This document shows, one piece after another, positions 1 to 8,438 of a stretch of DNA of 23,884 nt. The stretch is from the NCBI GenBank assembly GCA_005772945.1, contig SXIE01000446.1, forward strand, positions 1-23,884, in the 5' to 3' direction. Within the stretch, counting starts at the first letter, position 1, and every line of letters begins with the position of its first letter. Under the pieces are notes generated by a model. It was not told the origin of the DNA, ran no database searches, and was given only the letters and a program-made list of their open reading frames with translations. This DNA is from Pseudomonadota bacterium. Its GTDB lineage: Bacteria; Myxococcota; UBA9042; PHBI01. The translations under genes were made by a program, and so were the position numbers.

Positions 1-698
1 CCCCGGGTCCCGGCGCCGGCCCGCTGCTTCCGTCGCCGGGCTCGCCCTCGGCCGACCCGGGCGCACCGGCTGACGAGATCCACGACCTGCAGCTGCGCGA
101 GCTCGAAGAGAAGGTCGTCGGCCTCAAGGAGAAGGTCTTCCGCGCGAAGAAGAACGTGACGCTGCTCCGCGAGCGACTGCTCAACGACGTCATCGCCGAG
201 GCCAAGGTCGTGATTCTACACACGAATGACATGGGCTCGAGCTTCAAGCCGGTGCAGGTCCTCTATCATCTCGACGGCGACAAGATCTACTTCGCCGACG
301 AGAACTCGAAGATCCTCGAGAAGGACGAAATCGAGATTTTCAACCAGACCCTCGTCCCCGGCAACCACGTCCTGACGGTCGAGATGTCCTATCGAGGCGA
401 CTCGGTCCTCTTCAATTACCTCAAGGACTACCTCTTCAAACTGCGCGCGAGCTACACGTTCTACGCGACCAAGGGCAAGGTCACGACGGTCCGTTCGATC
501 GGCTACCAGAAGGGTGACATCACCTACGATCTGCGTGACCGCCCGTCGATCACCTTCGAGGTCAAGCAGGTCAGCTACACCGCCGAGGAGACCCCGGGCG
601 ACGGCGGTGGCGGCGCCCAGAAGCCGCCGGTCGAGAAGGGCGACGCGAGTGACAAGCCTGTCGACGAGGCGCCCAAGGCGGAGGTCGAGCCCAAGTGA
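1..698 (+). CDS. 5'-truncated protein: Pro/Gly linker, coiled coil and beta-rich domain (motility-cluster hypothetical)
   Basis: The frame is open from base 3 to the TGA at 696-698, so the gene starts upstream of the window; the GTG at 156 is internal. The visible part begins with a Pro/Gly/Ala/Ser-rich linker (about 25 residues). A charged heptad-like coiled coil follows, and then a beta-rich domain of about 120 residues containing the stretches GSSFKPVQVLYHLDG and VPGNHVLTVEMSYRG. The C-terminus is a low-complexity Gly/Pro/Lys/Glu tail. From memory, similar myxobacterial proteins next to TPR/gliding genes are sometimes labelled 'dihydrolipoamide acetyltransferase', probably through linker similarity; no lipoyl or acyltransferase motif is visible here. 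It overlaps the next gene by GTGA, so it belongs to the same operon. Function unknown; an envelope or periplasmic structural role is inferred from context only. Confidence 0.8.
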   Translation, partial: PGPGAGPLLPSPGSPSADPGAPADEIHDLQLRELEEKVVGLKEKVFRAKKNVTLLRERLLNDVIAEAKVVILHTNDMGSSFKPVQVLYHLDGDKIYFADENSKILEKDEIEIFNQTLVPGNHVLTVEMSYRGDSVLFNYLKDYLFKLRASYTFYATKGKVTTVRSIGYQKGDITYDLRDRPSITFEVKQVSYTAEETPGDGGGGAQKPPVEKGDASDKPVDEAPKAEVEPK

Positions 699-3154
699 GT
701 CGTCTCGGGAAGATCGCGATCGCGGTCGGCCTCGTCGCGTTCAGCGCACAGGCCGGCACGACAGCGCGCGCCGAAGGGCCACGCCGCTTCGTCACGCAGC
801 TCGACAACGTCGAGGGGGCGGTGGAGCGGCTCGTGCGCGCGTACGCCAACCCGCTTGCAATCTTCCGCAAGTATCCGAACCAGAAGCGCCTGCTCGATGC
901 GCGCGTCTTCTACGAGCTCGGGCAGTTCGAGAACGCCGCCATCGTCCTCTATGACGTCGTCGAGCGCCCTGATTTCCAGGGCGATCTCGAGTACGAGGCG
1001 GCGCTGCTCTTGCTCGGCGAGTCGCTGCTCAAGATCGACAACCCGCGGGCGGCGCGTGAGATCCTGACCAAGGTTGTGGCCGGTCGCGACGCCCAGCTCG
1101 CCGAGGAGGCGCGCCTCGATCTGCTCGAGATCGCCCTGACCCACGATACGGACGAGGCGCTGCGCCGGGCCTTGGCCGAGCTCGGTGGCAGCGCGAGCTC
1201 CGACCGGACCCGCTACGGGATCGGCAAGGTGTACCTCAGGCTCGGGGCGCCCGAAAAAGCGCTCGCCTGGCTGCAGAACATCGCGCCCCACAGCGACCTC
1301 TATGCGCGCTCGCGCTTCTACCTCGGCGCCTCCTACGTCGCGCTCGCGCAGTACGACTTGGCGCTCGAGGTCTACCGCGGACTCGCCAGCGTCAAGGGCT
1401 CCGAGCCGCTCACCGCCGAGCTGCGCGACCAGGCCTGGCTCGCGATCGGACGAATCCTGGTGCAGCAGGGCCACTTCGACAGCGCGCTCACGACCTACCA
1501 GAACATCGGTCGCTACAGCCGCCACTACGAGATCGCGCTCTACGAAATGGCGTGGGCGTACGTGAATCAGGAGAAGTTCGAAAAGGCGCTGCAGACGGTC
1601 GAGGTGCTGCTGCTGACGGTGTCGGACGAGGCCGTCGACATCGAGGCGCACGTCTTGCGCGGGCAGCTCAACGTGGTGATCGGCGACTACGAAGAGGCGC
1701 TCGCGAGCTACCAGACGATCGTCGATCGCTACGCGCCGATCCGTAACGAGCTGTCCAAATTCGTCAAGAATCCCGCGGACGTGCAGCGCTACTTCACGTG
1801 GCTCCTCGAGCGTCGGACGGGGACGGCGGGCCTCACGAGTCCGCTCTCGGCCAAGACCGCGAAGTGGATCGAATCGACGGCGGATTTCCGCAAGGTCGCG
1901 TCGGTCTTCGATCGGATCTCGATCGAGCGCTCGGACATCGACACCGCCAAGGCGACCGCCGAAGAGCTCGAGAAGATGCTGACCGCGAAGAACCGCGTCG
2001 AGCTCTTTCCGGAGCTGCGGGCCGGGTGGTCGCAGGCGCTGGTGCTCGAGAATCGGCTGGTGCTGCTCCTCTCGGAGATGCTCGACACCGAGGCCGAGCG
2101 CATCGGCGCGCGCATGACGCCCGACGAGGTCAACGCCCACAAGGAGCTGGTGACCTGGCGGCGGCACCTCGAGGATCAGGCGGCGCGCCTGCCGACGACG
2201 TTCGAAGCCTACGAGGCGCGGCAGGAGAGCATCGCCCGTCGCTACCGCGAGCTCGAGCGCAAGAACTACTTCGTCGAGCAGAGCTACCAGGAGCTGAAGA
2301 AGCAGCTGCTGGCGGTCGAGAAGTACCTCGACGAGAAGCAGTACGCGGATGGCGGTGAGAAGCTGACGCCAGAAAAGGAAGCCAGCTTGCGCGCAGACAT
2401 CCTGGTCGAGAAGGCCGAGATCGAGAAGCTCTTCGCCGAGCTCTCCGAGCTCAAGAAGGAGATCGCGGGTGAGGCCAAATCGATCGGCACCGGCGACGAG
2501 GCGACGCGCGGCGAGAGCACGCTGAAGGCATCGCTGCTCGAGGCGCTCGAGAAAGAAGGACAATTCTACGACAAGATCGGGGTGCGCCTCGGGGGGCCGC
2601 TCGGCAAGGAACTGAGCGCGTTTGGGGACACGCGCGGTCGCTTCGGGGACATCATCGTGCGGCTCGACGGGGTCATTGCGGCGATCGACAAAGAGGTCGG
2701 TCTCAAGACCAAGGAGCTGGTGGCCGAGGTTCGTCACGAGTCGGAAAACCTCGCCAGCTATGGGGTCGAAGTGGGCGGACTCGACGCCGAGGGGCGCACG
2801 GTCGCGCGGCGGCTCGGCGACGATTTCTTCAAGCGCGCGCAGGGCCGGATGGACAATGTGGTGCTGGACGCGGACGTGGGGCTTCTCGACGTGACGTGGG
2901 CGCGCAAGAACGAGCGCACGACCGCCCTGCAGAAACTGAACGACGAGCGCTCGCGGCGGCTCAAGCAGCTCCAGGACGACCTCGAGTCGATCAAGTCCGG
3001 GGCCGCGGACGAGGCGGCCGAGAAGAAGGCCGACGCGAAACCGGCCGAGAAGAAACCCGAGGGTGACAAGAAGCCCGAGGGCGAGCCGAAACCCGAGGGT
3101 GGCGCGAAGCCCGAAGGCGAGACGCCCGCGCCCCCGGACGGGGGTGGCCCGTGA
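695..3154 (+). CDS. Secreted TPR and coiled-coil protein (819 aa), gliding-motility-type
   Basis: A GTG start overlaps the upstream stop (GTGA). Residues 1-27 form a signal peptide with a likely cleavage after ARA, so the protein is probably periplasmic. Residues about 50-360 hold degenerate TPRs, for example GKVYLRLGAPEKALAWLQ, YVALAQYDLALEVYRGL and YVNQEKFEKALQTVEVLL. Residues about 400-620 and 720-770 are highly charged and predicted coiled coil. The last 45 residues are a Lys/Pro/Glu/Gly tail built on repeated KPEG units. Large periplasmic TPR proteins such as GltC, GltD and GltE are parts of the Myxococcus trans-envelope gliding machinery, and Nfs homologues serve in spore-coat assembly. 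Assignment to this broad class is inference from architecture and neighbours; I cannot say which paralogue it matches. It is translationally coupled to the next gene by GTGA. Confidence 0.88.
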   Translation: MSRLGKIAIAVGLVAFSAQAGTTARAEGPRRFVTQLDNVEGAVERLVRAYANPLAIFRKYPNQKRLLDARVFYELGQFENAAIVLYDVVERPDFQGDLEYEAALLLLGESLLKIDNPRAAREILTKVVAGRDAQLAEEARLDLLEIALTHDTDEALRRALAELGGSASSDRTRYGIGKVYLRLGAPEKALAWLQNIAPHSDLYARSRFYLGASYVALAQYDLALEVYRGLASVKGSEPLTAELRDQAWLAIGRILVQQGHFDSALTTYQNIGRYSRHYEIALYEMAWAYVNQEKFEKALQTVEVLLLTVSDEAVDIEAHVLRGQLNVVIGDYEEALASYQTIVDRYAPIRNELSKFVKNPADVQRYFTWLLERRTGTAGLTSPLSAKTAKWIESTADFRKVASVFDRISIERSDIDTAKATAEELEKMLTAKNRVELFPELRAGWSQALVLENRLVLLLSEMLDTEAERIGARMTPDEVNAHKELVTWRRHLEDQAARLPTTFEAYEARQESIARRYRELERKNYFVEQSYQELKKQLLAVEKYLDEKQYADGGEKLTPEKEASLRADILVEKAEIEKLFAELSELKKEIAGEAKSIGTGDEATRGESTLKASLLEALEKEGQFYDKIGVRLGGPLGKELSAFGDTRGRFGDIIVRLDGVIAAIDKEVGLKTKELVAEVRHESENLASYGVEVGGLDAEGRTVARRLGDDFFKRAQGRMDNVVLDADVGLLDVTWARKNERTTALQKLNDERSRRLKQLQDDLESIKSGAADEAAEKKADAKPAEKKPEGDKKPEGEPKPEGGAKPEGETPAPPDGGGP

Positions 3155-6100
3155 AGCGGCTCGTCCTCGCGGCCTGGGTGGCGGCGGCAGCCTTCGCGAC
3201 CGCGGGGTATGCGGCCGCGCCGACGCCGCAGCCGACGCCGAAGCCCGGCGAGACCAAGCCTGGCGAGACCAAGCCTGGCGAGACCAAGCCTGGCGAGACC
3301 AAGCCCGGGCCGGGCCGGCAGCCGGCTCCCTTCAAGCCCGAGGTCGAGCCCAAGGCCGGGGACCCCGCCGCCAAGCCGGGTGAGCGTCCGGCGGACGCGG
3401 CCAAGCGCGCCGAGGCGCTGGCGCGTGTCGCCGCGGTGCCCGAGATCGGCAAGTGCAAGCGCGAGCTCCTGGGGGGACAGACGGCGCTCGACGCCCTCGG
3501 CAGCAAGAAGAAAGCCGTCGTCAAACCCGAGCGCGCGGACTTCGACAAGGCACACGCGCATTTCCTAGAGGTCGCCAACGAGTATCGGACCGAGGTCGAG
3601 CAGCTGCTCGAGAACGCCTTCAAAGACCGCATGAAGGGCGTCGCGAGTCGCTTCGACAAGCAGGCGGCCGAGATCGAGCTGGGCGAGCGCCAGCGCCGCG
3701 AGGACGCGATCCAACAGTTTCAGCGCTTCATCGCGAAGTACCCACTCGAGCCGCGCTACACGCCCGACGCGATGTTCCGGCTGGCCGAGCTCTACTACGA
3801 GAAGAGCGCCGTCGATTACGACGACGGCCTCAAGCACTACAACGAGCAGAAGGCGCTCTACGACCGCGGCAAGGTGCCCGAGAAGCCGACGGTTCCCGAG
3901 CGCGGCTACGCCGACAGCGTCAAGACCTATCGGGCGCTGCTGAAGGACTTCGCCGGGACGTATCGCTATGCGGACGCGGTGGCCTATCTGCTCGGCTACG
4001 TGCTCGAGGAGAGCGGCGAGTTCGAGGAGGCCAAGAAGGTCTGGCTCGGCATGGTCGAGCGCTACCCCAAAAGCGATTACGGACCCGAGGTCTTCCTGCG
4101 CATCGCCGAGAGCGAGTTCGACGGCGGCGAGTACGAAGCCGCGGCGTCCTACTACCAAAAAGCGCTCGCCTATACCGAGAGTCGCTACTTCGACAAGGCG
4201 CTCTACAAGCTCGCGTGGACGTACTTCCAGATGTACGACTACGACCGCGCCATCAAGACGTTCAAGCAGCTCATCGCCTGGTACGACGAGCACAAGAGCG
4301 GCTCGAGCAGCACCGCGAGCGCGCTTCGTCAGGAGGCGATCGACTACCTCGCCAAGAGCCTGGCCGAAGACGACTGGGACAACGACGGCGAGGACGACAA
4401 GAACGCGGGGATCGCGCGCGCGCTCGGGTACCTGAGCGGCGGCACGCCCTGGGAGCGCGACATCGTCGCGCGCTATGCCGAGGCGCTCTACGACCTCCAC
4501 GACCTCAAGAAGTACGGCGAGTCGATCGAGGTCTATCGCAAGCTCATCGCGCAGAACCCGCTGGCACTCGCGACCATCGACTACCAGCAGAAGATCATCC
4601 AGATCTACGATGTCCTGCGGGACATCGACAACGCCACCAAGGAGCGGCAGAAGCTGGCCGAGATGTTCTCGCCGACGAGCCCTTGGGCGCAGGCGAACCA
4701 GGCCGAGGCGCGCCGCATCGCCGAAGGCAGCGAGGCGATCGAAGATGAGATGCGGCGCCGGGCGCTGTCGCTGCATCAACGCGCGCAGGAGCTCAAGGAA
4801 GAGGGCAAGACCGACAACAAGCCCGAGCTCTTGGCGCAGGCGCTGGACAACTACAAGCAGGCGGCGCGCGCCTATCGCGAGTACCTCTCGCGCTATTCGA
4901 ACGAGCCGGAGGCGTATGAGATGCGCTTCTACCTGGCAGAGTCGCTCTACTACAGCGAGCACTTCCAGGAGGCGGCGGCGGCCTATCTCGAGGTCGCGAG
5001 CGACCCGTACCAGGCCAAGTTCCGCGAGACCGCGGCGTGGTCCTCGGTGAAGGCCTACGAGCGCATCTTGGTCGACGCGGTGCAGTCCAAGAAGATCCCC
5101 GAGAAATCGGTGCCAGGCTCGAATTGGCAGCCGCCCAAGGACGACGTCGACCAAGGCGGCGACCCCAAGAAGGTGACGCCGGAGCCGATCCCCGAGGAGG
5201 TTCGCAACTGGCTGCAGGCGACCGATTTCTACGTGCTGCGCGACATCACGCGGCAGGGGTCGCGCAAGCCCCAGGCGGCGTTCGCCTACCAGGCGGCCAG
5301 CATGACGATGCGCTTCAAGGACTACGAGGACTCGCGCACCCGCTTCCGCCAGGTCATCGCGTGCTTCCCCGACGACGCGCTCGCGGCCGAAGCGATGAAG
5401 AGCATCCTCAACATGTACCGCGACGAAAACGACCTCGAGAACCTCGAGCGCTGGGCGACGATCGCCGACAACGTGAACCTCGGCGACGCCGAGCTGGCGC
5501 TCGAAATCAAGAAGACGATCAAGGTCTTCAAGCTCGGTGCCCAGTTCCAGCGCGCCGAGTCGTTGCTGGCCGCCGGGCGCACGCTCGAGGCCGCCAAGGA
5601 GTTCGAGCGCATCGCCGACCAGAACCCCGACTTCGCCGCGCTCGACAAGGCGTACTTCAACGGCGCCATCGCCTACAAAGACAGCAAATACTACGACTCG
5701 GCGGCGCGCATCTTCGACAAGCTCGTCAACGATCCCAAGTTCGCCAAGAGCGAGTTCAAGACCGACTCGATCTTCCAACTCGCCGAGAACTACAAGCTCT
5801 TCTTCGCCTTCGACAAGGCCACGGACGCCTACCTCGCCTTCATGCAGGTGACCGACGGCAGCAAGAATCCCAACCGTCCGTACGCGCTCTTCACGGCCGC
5901 TCGACTGCAAGAATACTCGGGCCGCATCCCCGTGGCGGCAGCGACCTACGAGCGCTACGCCGAGACGTTCAAGGACAGCGAGGAGGCCGCCAACGCGCTC
6001 TTCCGCGCCGCCGAGCTTCACGAGAAGAACTCCGATCGCGACGCGCAGCGCCGCGTGCTCCTCACCTTCATCAAGCGCTTCAAGGACTCGCAGGGGATGA

Positions 6101-6819
6101 GCACCCGCATCCTCGCCGCGATGATGCAGCTCGGCGACATCGCGCTCGCGCAAGGCAAGCTGCGCGACGCCGCCAAACAATACGAGGACGTCGGACGCGA
6201 GTACCAGGTGCGTGGCTTCCAGCCCGGCACGGCCGCCTCCGAAGCCGCCGCCAAGGCCAAGTTCATGATCATCGATCAGAAGTTCGCGGACTACGCGAAG
6301 ATCCGCCTGACCGGCACCGTGCAGCAGAAGATGGCCGCCGACTTGAAGCGCAAGCGCAAGGTCCTCGACGAGCTCGAGTTGGCGTACGCCGAGGTCTTCC
6401 CCTACAAATCGCTCGACTGGACCATCGCGGCGTTCTTCCGGCTCGGCGACATCTATCGCGACTTTGCGGACACCTTGTACAAGGCACCGCAGCCGCGCGG
6501 GCTCACCGAGGAAGAGCTCCAAATCTTCACGAACCAAGTCGAAGACGAAGGCCTCAAGTACGAGAACACCGCCATCGAGCGCTTTGAGAAGACCGTGACC
6601 GAGTCGCGGCGCCTGAAGGTCACCAACGACTGGGCCAAGCGCGCGCTCGAGGCCATCAATAAGTACAAGCCGCAGGACTACCCGCTCTTCAAAGAGCCCA
6701 AGCGGCGCCCGACGTTCGAGCCGCGCTTCCGCGTCGATGCGCGCACGGTCGGGGCTCCCACCAAGGCCACGCCGACGCCGACGCCGACGCCGACTGACGC
6801 GAACCCGGGGGTCCCATGA
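3151..6819 (+). CDS. Large secreted TPR protein, AgmU/GltD-like (1222 aa)
   Basis: A GTG start inside the upstream stop (GTGA) gives a signal peptide (residues 1-22, cleavage near GYA or AAA). A Pro/Lys/Thr-rich segment with four PGETK units follows (residues about 24-75). The rest, from about residue 110 to 1190, is almost all TPR-like helical repeats, e.g. AMFRLAELYYEKSAVDY, KALYKLAWTYFQMYDYDRA and KAYFNGAIAYKDSKYYDSA. Residues 408-416 (DWDNDGEDD) fit a DxDxDGxxD calcium-loop pattern between repeats. The C-terminus is a TP-repeat tail. Length and design resemble M. xanthus AgmU (GltD) and its sporulation paralogue NfsD, periplasmic scaffolds linking inner-membrane motor and outer-membrane parts. 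This match is from memory, not a search. It is coupled by ATGA to the following TPR gene, consistent with the gltD-gltE order. Confidence 0.88.
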   Translation: MKRLVLAAWVAAAAFATAGYAAAPTPQPTPKPGETKPGETKPGETKPGETKPGPGRQPAPFKPEVEPKAGDPAAKPGERPADAAKRAEALARVAAVPEIGKCKRELLGGQTALDALGSKKKAVVKPERADFDKAHAHFLEVANEYRTEVEQLLENAFKDRMKGVASRFDKQAAEIELGERQRREDAIQQFQRFIAKYPLEPRYTPDAMFRLAELYYEKSAVDYDDGLKHYNEQKALYDRGKVPEKPTVPERGYADSVKTYRALLKDFAGTYRYADAVAYLLGYVLEESGEFEEAKKVWLGMVERYPKSDYGPEVFLRIAESEFDGGEYEAAASYYQKALAYTESRYFDKALYKLAWTYFQMYDYDRAIKTFKQLIAWYDEHKSGSSSTASALRQEAIDYLAKSLAEDDWDNDGEDDKNAGIARALGYLSGGTPWERDIVARYAEALYDLHDLKKYGESIEVYRKLIAQNPLALATIDYQQKIIQIYDVLRDIDNATKERQKLAEMFSPTSPWAQANQAEARRIAEGSEAIEDEMRRRALSLHQRAQELKEEGKTDNKPELLAQALDNYKQAARAYREYLSRYSNEPEAYEMRFYLAESLYYSEHFQEAAAAYLEVASDPYQAKFRETAAWSSVKAYERILVDAVQSKKIPEKSVPGSNWQPPKDDVDQGGDPKKVTPEPIPEEVRNWLQATDFYVLRDITRQGSRKPQAAFAYQAASMTMRFKDYEDSRTRFRQVIACFPDDALAAEAMKSILNMYRDENDLENLERWATIADNVNLGDAELALEIKKTIKVFKLGAQFQRAESLLAAGRTLEAAKEFERIADQNPDFAALDKAYFNGAIAYKDSKYYDSAARIFDKLVNDPKFAKSEFKTDSIFQLAENYKLFFAFDKATDAYLAFMQVTDGSKNPNRPYALFTAARLQEYSGRIPVAAATYERYAETFKDSEEAANALFRAAELHEKNSDRDAQRRVLLTFIKRFKDSQGMSTRILAAMMQLGDIALAQGKLRDAAKQYEDVGREYQVRGFQPGTAASEAAAKAKFMIIDQKFADYAKIRLTGTVQQKMAADLKRKRKVLDELELAYAEVFPYKSLDWTIAAFFRLGDIYRDFADTLYKAPQPRGLTEEELQIFTNQVEDEGLKYENTAIERFEKTVTESRRLKVTNDWAKRALEAINKYKPQDYPLFKEPKRRPTFEPRFRVDARTVGAPTKATPTPTPTPTDANPGVP
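3241..3300 (+). repeat. 15-bp tandem repeat, 4 copies, encoding KPGET
   Basis: Four consecutive 15-base units encode Lys-Pro-Gly-Glu-Thr just after the signal peptide of the 1222-aa TPR protein. Copies 2-4 are identical (AAGCCTGGCGAGACC) and copy 1 differs by one base, which suggests recent slippage. The length is a multiple of three, so copy-number changes stay in frame and only alter linker length. A degenerate partial unit follows. Confidence 0.95.
6769..6792 (+). repeat. 6-bp ACGCCG tandem repeat encoding Thr-Pro
   Basis: Four ACGCCG units encode a Thr-Pro dipeptide tail at the C-terminus of the 1222-aa TPR protein. This is a simple in-frame repeat forming an extended, probably flexible terminus. 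Confidence 0.9.
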
Positions 6820-7934
6820 ACCTGCGACCTTCGCTACTCGTCGGGCTCGCCCTCGTGGCGATCGCGTCGGAGGCCCGCGCGGCCGACCCGGGTCGCACCG
6901 CCGAGATGGCCGCCGAGGCGCAGGAGATGGTTGACCGCGGGGACCTCGGCGGGGCGGAGTCCAAGCTGAAGCTCGCGCTCGAGATCGACCGCGCGAGCTG
7001 TCCGGCCAACGTCGTGAGCGGCACCCTCAAGCTCATTCGCAATGACCTCCCAGGCGCGGCCCAGGCGGCTAACATCTGCCTCGGCGCGGACAAGAAGAAC
7101 CCCGCCGCGCTGATCCTGCTCGTGCGCGTGCAGACCGCGCAGGGGACCATCGACACGGCCCTTCCGAAATACGCCGAGGTCGCCAACACGCACCGGCAGG
7201 ACGTCGGCGCGCAGCTCGCGTATGGCGAGGCCCTGCAGGCGGCCAAGAAGTACGATGACGCGATCGCGGCGGCGACGCGCGTCCTCAAGCTGCAAGAGAC
7301 GTCCGTGCCGGCGATGAAGCTCCTGGCACGCGCCTACATCGGGCTCGACCGGCGCGTGACGGCCGAGTCGATCCTGTTCCGCGCGCTCGAGCTCGACCGC
7401 GACCCCGAGGCGCTGCCGTTGCTGGCCGGGATCCGCACGGCCGACGCCAACGTCATCGAGGCGCGCATCTTCTTGGAGGAGGCGGTCCAAAAGCTGCCGG
7501 GCTACGTCGAGGCCCTCAACAGCCTGGGCGCGACCTACATCGCGGTTCGTAACTTCGACAGCGCCATCGAGACGTTGCAGCGCGCGCTGGCCATGGCGCC
7601 GAGCTTCGCCGACGCGTGGATCAACCTCGGCGGTGCGCAGCGCGGCGCGGGTTACTTCGACCAGGCCGAGGTCGCGTGGAAGAAGGCGCTCGCGCTCGAC
7701 TCGCGCATGGCCGACGCGTGGTTCAACCTGGGGATCCTCTATCTCGAGAACCCCAACGCCAAGCGCGACCGCCTCCAGCAGCTCAACGACGCGGTCAGCG
7801 GCTTCAACGCCTACAAGCGCATCGGCGGAAGAGACCCGGCCGTGGACAAGTACCTCGAAGAGGCCGCCACACTCATCAAGCAAGAGACCGAGAACCGCCA
7901 GAACCAACTCAAGACCCCGACTCCGGACGGCTGA
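6816..7934 (+). CDS. Secreted TPR protein, AglT/GltE-like (372 aa)
   Basis: The ATG overlaps the upstream stop (ATGA). The N-terminus is a standard signal peptide (hydrophobic residues 6-18, then EARA before AD). No lipobox cysteine is present, whereas I recall M. xanthus GltE described as a lipoprotein. The mature chain is a run of TPRs, the clearest at residues about 225-320: EALNSLGATYIAVRNFDSAI, AWINLGGAQRGAGYFDQAEV and AWFNLGILYLENPNAKRD. It ends in a charged helix. Position directly after an AgmU/GltD-like gene supports a role in the same periplasmic or outer-membrane scaffold. The family identity is inference; secreted TPR protein is certain. The stop is followed after three bases by the next ATG. 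Confidence 0.88.
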   Translation: MNLRPSLLVGLALVAIASEARAADPGRTAEMAAEAQEMVDRGDLGGAESKLKLALEIDRASCPANVVSGTLKLIRNDLPGAAQAANICLGADKKNPAALILLVRVQTAQGTIDTALPKYAEVANTHRQDVGAQLAYGEALQAAKKYDDAIAAATRVLKLQETSVPAMKLLARAYIGLDRRVTAESILFRALELDRDPEALPLLAGIRTADANVIEARIFLEEAVQKLPGYVEALNSLGATYIAVRNFDSAIETLQRALAMAPSFADAWINLGGAQRGAGYFDQAEVAWKKALALDSRMADAWFNLGILYLENPNAKRDRLQQLNDAVSGFNAYKRIGGRDPAVDKYLEEAATLIKQETENRQNQLKTPTPDG

Positions 7935-7937
7935 GCC

Positions 7938-8189
7938 ATGCGACACCTGATCGTAGCAGTGCTGATGGCGCTCCTTGGGAGCACGGCGGGGAGTGCGCGC
8001 GGGGCCGAGCCGCGGGATCCGAAGAAGGCCGGCGTCATCGACCTCGAGGCTCTCGTCATCGAAGGCAAGGTCTCCAAGCCGCAGGTCTTCTATGTGCTCG
8101 GCCGGTCGCGCATCGAGTACGAGAACCTCAAGCTCCAGCGCACCTTCGTCGACCGCATCATCGACACCGCCAGGAAGAATCCGTTCTGA
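7938..8189 (+). CDS. Small secreted protein (83 aa), unknown
   Basis: The ATG lies three bases after the upstream stop. The first about 23 residues form a signal peptide (MRHLIVAVLMALLGSTAGSA, likely cut before AEPRD). The mature part is only about 60 residues: a short beta-like segment (IDLEALVIEGKVSKPQVFYV) and a basic helix ending in RKNPF. No catalytic motif is present. It is the last gene of the TPR operon. From memory, short proteins or domains with an 'x-G-x-x-x-K-P-x-x-x-x-x-x-x-R' strand and a PF end occur in myxobacterial motility or TonB-like clusters, but I cannot verify this. Coding is supported by spacing, signal peptide and codon use. Confidence 0.75.
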   Translation: MRHLIVAVLMALLGSTAGSARGAEPRDPKKAGVIDLEALVIEGKVSKPQVFYVLGRSRIEYENLKLQRTFVDRIIDTARKNPF

Positions 8190-8302
8190 ACCGCCCCAAT
8201 TGCGGCCCCGGTGCGAACCGAAGAACGACCGCGGCCGAACGATCAATTCGCTTCCGACGGGCAACCTAGCGACATCTCGGCCAAAAGCTGAGGCCGTACA
8301 TG

Positions 8303-8331
8303 TTGACCTCGGACGGGCGCCCATCTACAAT
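8303..8331 (+). promoter_or_regulatory. Sigma70-type promoter (TTGACC-N17-TACAAT)
   Basis: A -35 box TTGACC (8303-8308) and a -10 box TACAAT (8326-8331) are separated by exactly 17 bases in the 249-base intergenic region 8190-8438, which is otherwise featureless. Transcription would start near 8338, leaving a leader of about 100 nt before the GTG at 8439. The leader contains a weak nested hairpin (AGCCA...TGGCT). Such near-consensus boxes are rare in DNA of this GC content. The promoter would drive 8439-9053 and probably the long downstream operon. Confidence 0.7.
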
Positions 8332-8426
8332 CCAGGCGCAATTTCACTCGCGGCGGCAGCCAGTTAGCGGGCTCGCGCAGTGTGGCTCATGGATAGGTGT
8401 CCGTCGGTTCCGTCGCCCGGTACCGC

Positions 8427-8432
8427 GGAGGA
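8427..8432 (+). promoter_or_regulatory. Ribosome binding site GGAGGA deciding the start at 8439
   Basis: GGAGGA lies seven bases before a GTG at 8439. It favours this start over the upstream in-frame GTG at 8397. Translation from 8439 puts a clean signal peptide at the N-terminus, whereas 8397 would bury it behind 14 residues. Confidence 0.8.
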
Positions 8433-8438
8433 TTCCTG

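Noticed and set aside
3241..3300. Tandem repeats considered as a CRISPR-like array
   Set aside because: Units are 15 bp, directly adjacent with no spacers, and in frame within a coding sequence.
8190..8302. Possible terminator hairpins (CCGC...GCGG near 8192, CGGCC...GGCCG near 8278)
   Set aside because: Stems are only 4-5 bp with long loops and no T-run follows, so no rho-independent terminator is claimed.
575..8324. Very long open frames on the minus strand (575-2737, 3565-6537, 6834-8324)
   Set aside because: They mirror the plus-strand TPR genes. In GC-rich DNA the antisense frame stays open; the products are Leu/Arg/Glu-biased with no motifs, while the plus-strand proteins have signal peptides and TPRs.
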